Shown here one piece after another: positions 1 through 6,169 of a DNA stretch of 8,919 nucleotides. A program made the translations under genes and the position numbers. Within the stretch, counting starts at the first letter, position 1. Each line of letters begins with the position of its first letter. This DNA comes from Eubacterium sp. GTDB lineage: Bacteria; Bacillota; Clostridia; Lachnospirales; Lachnospiraceae. The stretch lies in NCBI GenBank assembly GCA_024697885.1, contig JAILSA010000031.1, positions 1 to 8,919 on the forward strand, given 5' to 3'. Under the pieces are notes generated by a model, which had not been told where the DNA came from, made no database searches, and saw only the letters and a program-made list of their open reading frames with translations.

Positions 1-8
1 GGAGGTGA
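1..8 (+). promoter_or_regulatory. Ribosome binding site of the membrane-protein gene
   Basis: The first eight bases, GGAGGTGA, match the anti-Shine-Dalgarno sequence almost perfectly. The GGAGG core lies 7 bases before the ATG at 13. This supports that start and shows that the gene is complete at its 5' end, although its promoter and any upstream partner lie outside the window. Confidence 0.85.
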
Positions 9-12
9 CCAG

Positions 13-2556
13 ATGCCAGAAAAAAGTGGTGAGAAAAAACTGAATAAGCTTTTTGTGGCTCTGGTAATTCTTGCAAGCCTGCTTGTCTACGGCCTGGTGG
101 CCTGGGGACTAGTCAGCCTCCTAAGGGCCAGCGGTACCTATCCTGCAGGGGAGGAGACCCTGGGATTTATCTACAAGGGTGACCGCCTCTACGAGGAAAT
201 CCTCAGGGGGAACTACTATCCACTCTACGACCCTTATTGGTATAACGGGGTGGATTTTTTCCGGACCTGGTCTCCCCTGCCTATTTATGTTTTGGCCCTG
301 CTCCAGTACCTTTTTCCGGGAAAAAATATGGACGCCTACCTGGCCTACAATGTCTTTGTCTTTGGCCTGGGTGCCTGCAACTTTCTCTTTATTGGCCTCA
401 AGAAAAAAAGACCGGTTTTGGGAGCAGTCCTTGGAATTATTTGGTTCTTTTTGCCTGCCAACCTGGTGGACCTCTACCAGGAGGGGGATTTGGCCAAGGC
501 CCTGGTGTCTGCCCTTTTGCCCCTTTTGATTTATCATATTTATGAGTACATATCCGGGGAAGAGGAGGAGAGAAAACACCTCTTCTGCCTGGGACTGGTG
601 GGAGGAATTATGGTTCTTTGCCACCTGGCCTACATGGGGATTTTGTCTATTTTCCTATTGATTTTTCTCCTGCTTTACTGCCTTTGGAATCGCAGGGAGA
701 GTCAGGGAATAGTCCTTAGGAGCCTGAAGGTTTTGGTGGGGCTTGTGGCCGCCTTCTTGCTGGCGGGGATCTGGCTGGTGCCGGCCCTGACGGGAGGTAT
801 CCTGGACAGCGTAACAGGTGAAAGCCTGTCCGACTATTTCCAGAGCGGATTTTTGTCCCTTAATGCCTGGCAGCGAACAGTCAGTGACGGCCAGGGATTT
901 TACTTTGGACTGGCGGCCTTTATCCTGGGCGTTTTTGGAATATTCTTTGCCAGGAAAAAAGAGGTGCCGGGATTTGTGACGGGAATTTTCTTTTATCTAA
1001 TGACCACCAACCTTGGCTATGTTTTGGTTGGAATCCTGCCGGGGGGAGACTACCTCTGGCTCTTAGCCTTTTTGCCGGTGGGTCTTATTATGATATTTAT
1101 GAGCCTACTCTACTGGGAGTCCCTGAGAAAGTGGATTCTATTTATGATGGTCCTTTTTCTGGTGGGAGACTGCATCCCATCCTATCCCTTGATTTTCGGC
1201 TACGGAGATAAGTCTACACCAGTAGAACGCCTGACAACCGCCAGTGATAACAGCCTGATCACCTATGCCAAATCCATTACCAACCAGAGAATGGCCCTTT
1301 TAGATGGCTACAAGCTAGGGGCCAAGGGCATCTATCTGGCCACAGACAACCTGGGAGACCAGGGCAAAATGACCAGCCAGGGAATCGGTTGGAGACTGGC
1401 AGAGACGTCCTCCAATGTGGCCCAGCTCAACCAGGCCTTAGAGGAGGGGTGTTTTGAATACCTTTTTGACCGCTGTCTGGACCTGGGAAATGATACTGTT
1501 CTCATTGACAGCCTGCGAATTGAGGAGGAGTACAGGGATTTGACGGCCCTGGACAAGGCGGCAGACCGATTGAATTACCAGCTGATGAAGACCAGCGGCA
1601 ATTACCGGGTTTACCACCAGACCAATGCCAATGCCGGTCAGACCTTCGGCCTGGTGACCTCCTATGATGCCATTGGAATCGGAGACGGGGCAGGCGCTAT
1701 AGCCCTTTATTTCCCAGATATTGAGGAGACCCAGTCCAACAACCTGAACGATTACAATTTTGATGATTTGAAAAATTATCAGACCATCTTTTTGGATGGC
1801 TTTATCTATGACGACCGCCAGCAGGCAGAGGAATTGCTGACGAAATTGGCGGACTACGGCTGTAGAATAGTTATTTTATCCGACGGAGTTCCTGAGGACC
1901 CAGAGAAGAAGCAGCACGAATTTTTGGGGGTTCGCATGAATTCAGTCACTTTTAAAAACGGTTACCCTGAGCTAGTGCTGACAGATTCTCAGGGCAACAA
2001 TAATCTTTTGAACACAGATCTTTTTGCCAGGGACCACGCCCAGTGGAACACCTTTTATATGACGGGCTTAGACCAGGTGGACGGCTACACCACAGAGGAT
2101 GGGGTGGAGCTTCCTTTCTATGGAAGAAAATATAATAATAATATTATCTTCCTGGGAATCAACCTGACTTACCATTATGCCCTGACCAGGGACAAGTCAG
2201 TAGAGCCCCTCTTGGCGGAAATTTTTTCCTCGGAGGCGGGCCGACTGCCAAATCGTATCCTGGTTCCTATTAAGGTGACAGTGGGCAACCGGACCATTAC
2301 CATTCTCTCAGATTTTGATAATGTGAATACCAGCCTGGCTTATCATGATCATTTTATGACAGAGCAGGGGGAGGGAAGTCTGATATCAAAGAACTTCTTA
2401 ACCCATGTAAACAAGGGTTCTACTATTGTAGTAATCCAATATCCAAACTTCTGGTTCGGACTGTCTGTCTCAGTCCTGGGTCTTATTATTCTTTTCCTTT
2501 TATCCTTTTATGGAAGACAAAATTCATATTTCCCTATTGACATAGTGGGTGAGTAG
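13..2556 (+). CDS. Polytopic membrane protein, PTPS-related / GT-C-like family
   Basis: 847-residue integral membrane protein of unproven function. After a lysine-rich N-terminus, a first membrane helix (about residues 12-37) leads into a polar loop (about 38-87) containing GEETL, the tract YDPYWYNG at 72-79, and then SPLP at 87-90. This layout (acidic residue, 'DPYWYNG', proline-rich entry to the next helix) recalls the first periplasmic loop of GT-C glycosyltransferase-like proteins and the family labelled '6-pyruvoyl-tetrahydropterin synthase-related', a misleading name with no shown link to pterins. About ten more hydrophobic segments follow (roughly 88-101, 108-129, 135-153, 160-179, 189-225 as two, 234-258, 295-313, 318-341, 345-366, 373-392). 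Next comes a soluble domain of about 420 residues (395-812) and one last helix (813-833). Within the soluble part, residues 590-625 look like strand-helix-strand of a Rossmann-like fold. A role in cell-envelope glycan or polymer assembly is inference. No terminator follows it, so transcripts may read into suf. Confidence 0.8.
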   Translation: MPEKSGEKKLNKLFVALVILASLLVYGLVAWGLVSLLRASGTYPAGEETLGFIYKGDRLYEEILRGNYYPLYDPYWYNGVDFFRTWSPLPIYVLALLQYLFPGKNMDAYLAYNVFVFGLGACNFLFIGLKKKRPVLGAVLGIIWFFLPANLVDLYQEGDLAKALVSALLPLLIYHIYEYISGEEEERKHLFCLGLVGGIMVLCHLAYMGILSIFLLIFLLLYCLWNRRESQGIVLRSLKVLVGLVAAFLLAGIWLVPALTGGILDSVTGESLSDYFQSGFLSLNAWQRTVSDGQGFYFGLAAFILGVFGIFFARKKEVPGFVTGIFFYLMTTNLGYVLVGILPGGDYLWLLAFLPVGLIMIFMSLLYWESLRKWILFMMVLFLVGDCIPSYPLIFGYGDKSTPVERLTTASDNSLITYAKSITNQRMALLDGYKLGAKGIYLATDNLGDQGKMTSQGIGWRLAETSSNVAQLNQALEEGCFEYLFDRCLDLGNDTVLIDSLRIEEEYRDLTALDKAADRLNYQLMKTSGNYRVYHQTNANAGQTFGLVTSYDAIGIGDGAGAIALYFPDIEETQSNNLNDYNFDDLKNYQTIFLDGFIYDDRQQAEELLTKLADYGCRIVILSDGVPEDPEKKQHEFLGVRMNSVTFKNGYPELVLTDSQGNNNLLNTDLFARDHAQWNTFYMTGLDQVDGYTTEDGVELPFYGRKYNNNIIFLGINLTYHYALTRDKSVEPLLAEIFSSEAGRLPNRILVPIKVTVGNRTITILSDFDNVNTSLAYHDHFMTEQGEGSLISKNFLTHVNKGSTIVVIQYPNFWFGLSVSVLGLIILFLLSFYGRQNSYFPIDIVGE
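2122..2152. repeat. AT-rich imperfect inverted repeat inside the membrane-protein gene
   Basis: GGAAGA at 2122-2127 pairs with TCTTCC at 2147-2152, and AATAT at 2129-2133 pairs with ATATT at 2141-2145. One A-A mismatch separates the two stems, and the loop is AATAATA. It lies fully within coding sequence (residues GRKYNNNIIF) and no T-tract follows, so it is not a terminator. It may simply be a by-product of an Asn/Ile-rich stretch. Confidence 0.4.
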
Positions 2557-2557
2557 G
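2533..2557. promoter_or_regulatory. Candidate Rrf2/IscR-type operator overlapping the suf -35 box
   Basis: A 25-bp imperfect palindrome runs from CCTA at 2533 to TAGG at 2557, with 8 of 12 symmetric pairs matching around the centre at 2545. Its inner half-sites, TTGAC (2537-2541) and GTGAG (2549-2553), fit the YYGAC-N7-GTCRR core of E. coli IscR type 1 sites at 9 of 10 positions, with the same total length. The outer ATA/TAT arms of the E. coli site are not kept. The left half-site is also the -35 hexamer, so part of the match comes from promoter sequence. Binding here would block RNA polymerase, which fits autorepression by the Rrf2 gene just downstream. Assignment is inference. Confidence 0.4.
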
Positions 2558-2566
2558 TAATACAAT
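2537..2566 (+). promoter_or_regulatory. Sigma-A-type promoter of the suf operon
   Basis: TTGACA at 2537-2542 is a perfect -35 box. An 18-base spacer leads to TACAAT at 2561-2566, a 5-of-6 match to the -10 consensus. Transcription would start near 2572-2574, giving a leader of about 40 bases before the regulator's ATG at 2614. The -35 box and most of the spacer lie inside the last codons of the membrane-protein gene. No other good promoter is seen in the short gaps between the downstream genes, so this probably drives all six genes. Confidence 0.72.
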
Positions 2567-2595
2567 TCAGTATGGAAGATTTACATCGGTTTTTT

Positions 2596-2609
2596 AAAGG
2601 AGGACCTTT
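2596..2609 (+). promoter_or_regulatory. Ribosome binding site of the regulator within a small hairpin
   Basis: AAAGGAGG at 2596-2603 is a strong ribosome binding site, 10 bases before the ATG at 2614. The AAAGG at 2596-2600 can pair with CCTTT at 2605-2609 around an AGGA loop, so part of the site could be folded in a 5-bp stem. The stem is weak and any regulatory effect is speculative. Confidence 0.55.
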
Positions 2610-2613
2610 CTGA

Positions 2614-3024
2614 ATGTTTATTACAACCAAGGGAAGCTATGCCTTGCGAGTCATGGTGGAATTGGCCATTTACGGAGGAGAGGACTACGTGCCCCTCAAG
2701 GAGATTGCCAGTCGCCAGGAAATATCACAAAAGTACCTAGAGAGCATTATGTCTATTTTGTCTAAGGGAAAATTAGTGGAGGCTGCCAGCGGCAAGGGCG
2801 GAGGATATCGTCTGACCAGGAAGCCGGAGGAATACAAGGTGGGAGAGATTTTTCGCCTGACAGAGGGCCAGCTTTCTCCAGTCAGCTGTCATGCTATGGA
2901 TGGCAAAGGCTGTGACAACAGCGCCAATTGCGTCACACTGCCTTTTTGGCAGGGATTGAGCGATACCATTAACGACTATCTTGACAACCACACCCTAGAT
3001 GAGGTTATTAGTAAAAATATATAG
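2614..3024 (+). CDS. Rrf2 family transcriptional regulator, probable Fe-S-sensing repressor of suf
   Basis: 136 residues, the usual Rrf2 length. The N-terminus (MFITTKGSYALRVMVELA) is the typical first helix of the family. The helix-turn-helix spans about 26-50 (PLKEIASRQEISQKYLESIM) and the wing is GKGGGYRL at 60-67. Glu43 in YLESI sits where E. coli IscR has its Glu43. The cluster-binding region carries Cys92, Cys100 and Cys106. Spacing is C-x7-C-x5-C, against C-x5-C-x5-C plus a histidine three residues later in E. coli IscR. No His follows Cys106 and residue 8 is Ser, not the Asp8 used by NsrR, so the fourth ligand is not evident. The gene is first in the suf operon, 18 bases before sufC, which strongly suggests IscR/SufR-like control of Fe-S assembly. 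CymR- or NsrR-like roles are less likely given the context. Family assignment is firm; cluster binding and target are inferred. Confidence 0.9.
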   Translation: MFITTKGSYALRVMVELAIYGGEDYVPLKEIASRQEISQKYLESIMSILSKGKLVEAASGKGGGYRLTRKPEEYKVGEIFRLTEGQLSPVSCHAMDGKGCDNSANCVTLPFWQGLSDTINDYLDNHTLDEVISKNI

Positions 3025-3028
3025 ATAC

Positions 3029-3034
3029 AGGAGG
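3029..3034 (+). promoter_or_regulatory. Ribosome binding site fixing a TTG start for sufC
   Basis: AGGAGG lies 8 bases before the TTG at 3043. No in-frame ATG or GTG occurs nearby, and starting at this TTG gives MANLLEIKDLHV, the expected SufC N-terminus. The TTG start is therefore well supported. Confidence 0.85.
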
Positions 3035-3042
3035 CTAAAACA

Positions 3043-3780
3043 TTGGCTAATTTATTAGAGATAAAAGATTTACATGTTGGAGTAGAGGAAACAGAGATTT
3101 TGAAGGGGGTTAACCTGTCAATTGGAGAGGATGAAATTCATGTTTTGATGGGACCAAATGGTACTGGTAAGTCCACCTTGGGATATGCCATTACAGGAAA
3201 CCCTTCCTATCAGATTTCCCAGGGACAGATTTTTTTCGAGGGAGAAGATATAAGCAATATGGCAGTGGACGAGAGGGCTAAGAAGGGAATTTTTCTCTCT
3301 TTCCAAAATCCACTTGAGGTGCCGGGTGTGACCCTGAGCGCCTTTATCCGTAGCGCCTTGGAGCAAAAGACGGGAGAGCGCATTCGCCTCTTTCAGTTTA
3401 AGAAGGATTTGGCAGAGACCATGAAGCTTCTTGACATGGATGAGTCCTATGCCGAGAGAGATTTGAATGTGGGATTTTCCGGCGGTGAGAAAAAGAAGGC
3501 TGAGATTCTTCAGATGCTAATGCTAGAGCCATCTCTGGCTATTTTGGATGAGACGGATTCCGGCCTGGATGTAGATGCGGTCCGCACTGTCTCTAAGGGC
3601 ATCAGTATTTTTAAGGAGCGCTGCAAGGGAAGCCTTTTGATTATCACCCACAGCACCAAGATTTTGGAGTCACTGCAGGTGGATGTAACACATGTTATGG
3701 CCGGCGGTGTCATTGTCAAAGAGGGGGATGCCTCTCTGGTAGACGAGATCAACCAAAAGGGCTTTGAGGAGTTTGAATAA
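3043..3780 (+). CDS. sufC: Fe-S cluster assembly ATPase SufC
   Basis: Cytosolic ABC-type ATPase of the SufBCD scaffold. It dimerises on ATP binding and reshapes SufB-SufD during Fe-S cluster assembly. At 245 residues it has the usual SufC length. Visible motifs in order are Walker A GPNGTGKST at 37-45 (Lys43), Q-loop Gln88 in SFQNP, signature FSGGEKKK at 145-152, Walker B LAILDE at 165-170 with catalytic Glu170, D-loop SGLD at 173-176, and switch His203 in ITHS. The run DETDSGLDVDAV after Walker B separates SufC from transporter ATPases. There are no membrane segments. Translation begins at TTG, 18 bases after the regulator gene. The gene is followed by sufB after 23 bases. Identification is secure. 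Confidence 0.97.
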   Translation: MANLLEIKDLHVGVEETEILKGVNLSIGEDEIHVLMGPNGTGKSTLGYAITGNPSYQISQGQIFFEGEDISNMAVDERAKKGIFLSFQNPLEVPGVTLSAFIRSALEQKTGERIRLFQFKKDLAETMKLLDMDESYAERDLNVGFSGGEKKKAEILQMLMLEPSLAILDETDSGLDVDAVRTVSKGISIFKERCKGSLLIITHSTKILESLQVDVTHVMAGGVIVKEGDASLVDEINQKGFEEFE

Positions 3781-3803
3781 GACCGAAAGGAGAGTTTACA
3801 TAC

Positions 3804-5216
3804 ATGGAAAACCTTCAAAAAACTCAGGTAGAAGATATTGACCGCAGCATCTACGATGTAAAGGATGCAGAAGTGGATAATTATAGAATTGAAGAGGGCT
3901 TGACCAAGGATATTGTGGACCAGATTTCCCAGGAGAAAAATGATCCGGAGTGGATGCATGAATTTCGTCTCAAGTCCTTAGATATATACAATCAGCTGGG
4001 TGTGCCAGACTGGGGTCCTTCTATTGAGGGACTTAATATGGATGAGATTGTCACCTATGTAAGGCCAAATACCCATATGCAGACCACCTGGGAGGAAGTT
4101 CCAGAGGACATTAAGGAGACCTTCGAGCGACTGGGAATTCCTCAGGCGGAGAGAGAGTCCCTGGCAGGTGTGGGGGCCCAGTACGATTCTGAGCTGGTAT
4201 ACCACAACCTCCAGGAGGATGTGGCGGCCCAGGGAGTTATTTACACAGACCTGGAGAGCGCCATGCACGGGGAATACGGCCAGATGATTCAGGACCACTT
4301 TATGAAATTAGTTCCCCCTACCGACCACAAGTTTGCAGCCCTTCACGGGGCAGTTTGGTCCGGCGGTTCCTTTGTCTATGTGCCAAAGGGAGTGGAGGTA
4401 AAAATTCCCCTCCAGTCTTATTTTCGTCTGAATGCCAAGGGTGCAGGACAGTTTGAGCACACCCTGATTATTGTAGACGACGAGGCCAGCCTTCACTTTA
4501 TCGAGGGATGTTCGGCCCCTAAGTACAACGTGGCCAACCTTCACGCCGGCTGTGTGGAGCTCTTTGTGGGCAAAAATGCCAAGCTCCGCTATTCCACCAT
4601 TGAAAACTGGTCCAGAAATATGTACAACCTAAATACCAAGCGTGCCATCTGTGATGAGGGGGGCACCATCGAGTGGGTGTCCGGTTCCTTCGGGTCTCAT
4701 GTCAGCTACCTCTATCCTATGAGTATTCTCAAGGGCAAGGGTTCCCACATGGAATTTACGGGAGTGACCTTCGCCGGCCACGACCAGAACTTAGACACGG
4801 GAGCCAAGGTTGTCCACGCGGCACCGGAAACTTCTTCTTATATGAATACCAAATCCATCAGCAAGGGAGGCGGAATCTCCACCTTCCGAAGCAGTGTAGT
4901 GGTTCAGAAAAATGCCAACAAGTCCAAGTCGGCAGTTTCCTGTGAGTCCCTGATGATCGACTCCGACTCCAGGTCCGACACCATTCCAGCCATGGACATC
5001 CGGGCCAAGGATGTGGCCATTGGACACGAGGCCAAGATTGGCAGCATTAGAGACGACGCTGTCTTTTACCTCATGTCTCGAGGCATGAGCGAGGAGGAGG
5101 CCAAGTCCTTGATTGTCAGCGGTTTTGCAGACAATGTATCCAAGGAACTTCCTCTGGAATACGCCATTGAAATGAACAACCTGATCCGCCTGGAGATGGT
5201 GGGAAGTATCGGATAA
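3804..5216 (+). CDS. sufB: Fe-S cluster scaffold protein SufB
   Basis: 470 residues, close to the roughly 465 of B. subtilis SufB. It is the main scaffold subunit of SufBCD, a right-handed beta-helix protein that receives persulfide sulfur and builds the cluster at the interface with SufD. The N-terminal helical part holds EPEWM-like DPEWMHEFRLKSL at 48-60; the core has VWSGGSFVYVPKGV at 184-197. Cys236 (EGCSAP) matches the sulfur-accepting Cys254 of E. coli. Cys380 (VSCESLMID) matches the essential Cys405. Glu409 in GHEA lies 29 residues further on, the same spacing as E. coli Cys405 to Glu434. The C-terminal SufC-binding region includes FYLMSRGMSEEEA (421-433) and ends MVGSIG as in Bacillus. 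The residue two before Glu409 is Gly, giving GHE, where I recall EHE in B. subtilis SufB. The start ATG is preceded by AAAGGAGA at 3786-3793. Confidence 0.97.
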   Translation: MENLQKTQVEDIDRSIYDVKDAEVDNYRIEEGLTKDIVDQISQEKNDPEWMHEFRLKSLDIYNQLGVPDWGPSIEGLNMDEIVTYVRPNTHMQTTWEEVPEDIKETFERLGIPQAERESLAGVGAQYDSELVYHNLQEDVAAQGVIYTDLESAMHGEYGQMIQDHFMKLVPPTDHKFAALHGAVWSGGSFVYVPKGVEVKIPLQSYFRLNAKGAGQFEHTLIIVDDEASLHFIEGCSAPKYNVANLHAGCVELFVGKNAKLRYSTIENWSRNMYNLNTKRAICDEGGTIEWVSGSFGSHVSYLYPMSILKGKGSHMEFTGVTFAGHDQNLDTGAKVVHAAPETSSYMNTKSISKGGGISTFRSSVVVQKNANKSKSAVSCESLMIDSDSRSDTIPAMDIRAKDVAIGHEAKIGSIRDDAVFYLMSRGMSEEEAKSLIVSGFADNVSKELPLEYAIEMNNLIRLEMVGSIG

Positions 5217-5227
5217 GGAGGCAGACT

Positions 5228-6148
5228 ATGACAGAAAAAATTGTAAACCAGTTGCCAAGTAAGACCTGGTATTGGCTCAAAATAAATGACTCCAGATTCC
5301 AGTGGAATGAGGACCAGAACCAGGCCCTAGAGGAGGTAAAAATTCAGGCCTCCAAGGGACAGGTGGCTGACCCGGTAACCCTGGTAATAGATGAAGATTA
5401 CGAATATGCCACAAAGCACATTGTGATTGAGGCAGAGGAAGACAGCCAGGTGACGGTCTATGTCACCTATAAAACAGAGAAAAATCTGGCAGTGATTACA
5501 GACATGAAGGCGGCAAAAAATGCCAGGATTCGTTTGGTTCAGACACAGATGAGCAAGGAAAATTCTCTGATTTTTAACAAGGTTCAGGGCCAGATTGAGG
5601 AGAAAGCCAAGATCGAGGTGATCCAGTTCTACCTGGGTCGAGGCAGGATTTATACAGATAACCAAATGGATTTGATGGGCAAAAAATCAGAGTCCGCCTA
5701 TGACATTGCCTACTTGGGCCAGGGGCAGGACCTGATTGACATCAATGTTGTCCTCAACCACTACGGCGTCAAGTCCCACAGCGAGACCTATGTGGGAGGT
5801 GCCTTAAAGGACGCCTCCAAAAAGATTTTCCGCGGAACCATTGATTTCAAAAACGGTGCCTCTAAGGCCACAGGCGATGAGCAGGAGACAGTACTCCTCT
5901 TAGGAGACCAGGTTCACAACCTGACCATTCCCGTGATTCTCTGTGCAGAGGAGGATGTGTCGGGAACCCACGGCGCCAGCATTGGGGAGCTTGATGAGGA
6001 GACCCTCTTTTACTTTGAGAGCCGTGGCATTGACCAAAAGACTGCAGAAAATATTATGGCCAGGGCCAGTGTGGAGAGATTGATTCGCAAGTTAGAAGAC
6101 CAGGGTGCCCAGAACCAAGTCCAGCAAATACTTTGCCAGGTACTCTAG
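5228..6148 (+). CDS. sufD: Fe-S cluster assembly protein SufD, short clostridial form
   Basis: Partner of SufB in the SufBCD scaffold, with a role in iron entry and cluster building at the SufB-SufD interface. Only 306 residues, against about 420-440 for E. coli or B. subtilis SufD, so it lacks roughly the N-terminal quarter while keeping the beta-helix core and C-terminal SufC-binding part. The segment SGTHGASIGELDEETLFYFE (245-264), followed by SRGI, is the SufD hallmark. His248 corresponds to E. coli SufD His360, needed for cluster assembly. Other family-like stretches are FRGTIDFKNGASKATGDEQ (201-219) and LCAEEDV (238-244). The ATG is preceded by AAGGAGG at 5215-5221, overlapping the sufB stop, and no upstream in-frame extension is possible without entering sufB. 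The shortness therefore looks genuine, not a start error. SufB-type paralogy is excluded by the absence of the SufB catalytic cysteine region. Confidence 0.92.
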   Translation: MTEKIVNQLPSKTWYWLKINDSRFQWNEDQNQALEEVKIQASKGQVADPVTLVIDEDYEYATKHIVIEAEEDSQVTVYVTYKTEKNLAVITDMKAAKNARIRLVQTQMSKENSLIFNKVQGQIEEKAKIEVIQFYLGRGRIYTDNQMDLMGKKSESAYDIAYLGQGQDLIDINVVLNHYGVKSHSETYVGGALKDASKKIFRGTIDFKNGASKATGDEQETVLLLGDQVHNLTIPVILCAEEDVSGTHGASIGELDEETLFYFESRGIDQKTAENIMARASVERLIRKLEDQGAQNQVQQILCQVL

Positions 6149-6155
6149 GTGCCAG

Positions 6156-6161
6156 AAGGAG
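6156..6161 (+). promoter_or_regulatory. Ribosome binding site that decides the sufS start
   Basis: AAGGAG lies 8 bases before the ATG at 6170. The alternative GTG at 6149, directly after the sufD stop, has no comparable site and would add seven residues (MPEGDLI) not seen in SufS proteins. The ATG at 6170 is preferred. Confidence 0.85.
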
Positions 6162-6169
6162 ACCTTATT

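Noticed and set aside
121..624. 167-codon minus-strand open frame opposite the membrane-protein gene
   Set aside because: The composition is that of an antisense reading of a hydrophobic gene; there is no supporting signal.
13..2556. Naming the membrane protein a 6-pyruvoyl-tetrahydropterin synthase
   Set aside because: The family label is historical. No soluble PTPS-type zinc-binding histidine motif is visible in this polytopic membrane protein.
2560..2573. ATAC-N6-GTAT inverted repeat over the -10 box as an alternative operator
   Set aside because: Only four pairs match and the inner bases are not symmetric. It is weaker than the 25-bp palindrome at 2533-2557, though not fully excluded.
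3510..3959. 149-codon minus-strand open frame across the sufC-sufB junction
   Set aside because: It lies opposite two well-identified genes, has no family-like motifs, and spans their intergenic gap. It is a shadow frame.
6149..6169. GTG start for sufS directly after the sufD stop, adding seven residues
   Set aside because: It has no ribosome binding site at a suitable distance, and the ATG at 6170 has AAGGAG 8 bases upstream and matches the normal SufS N-terminus.
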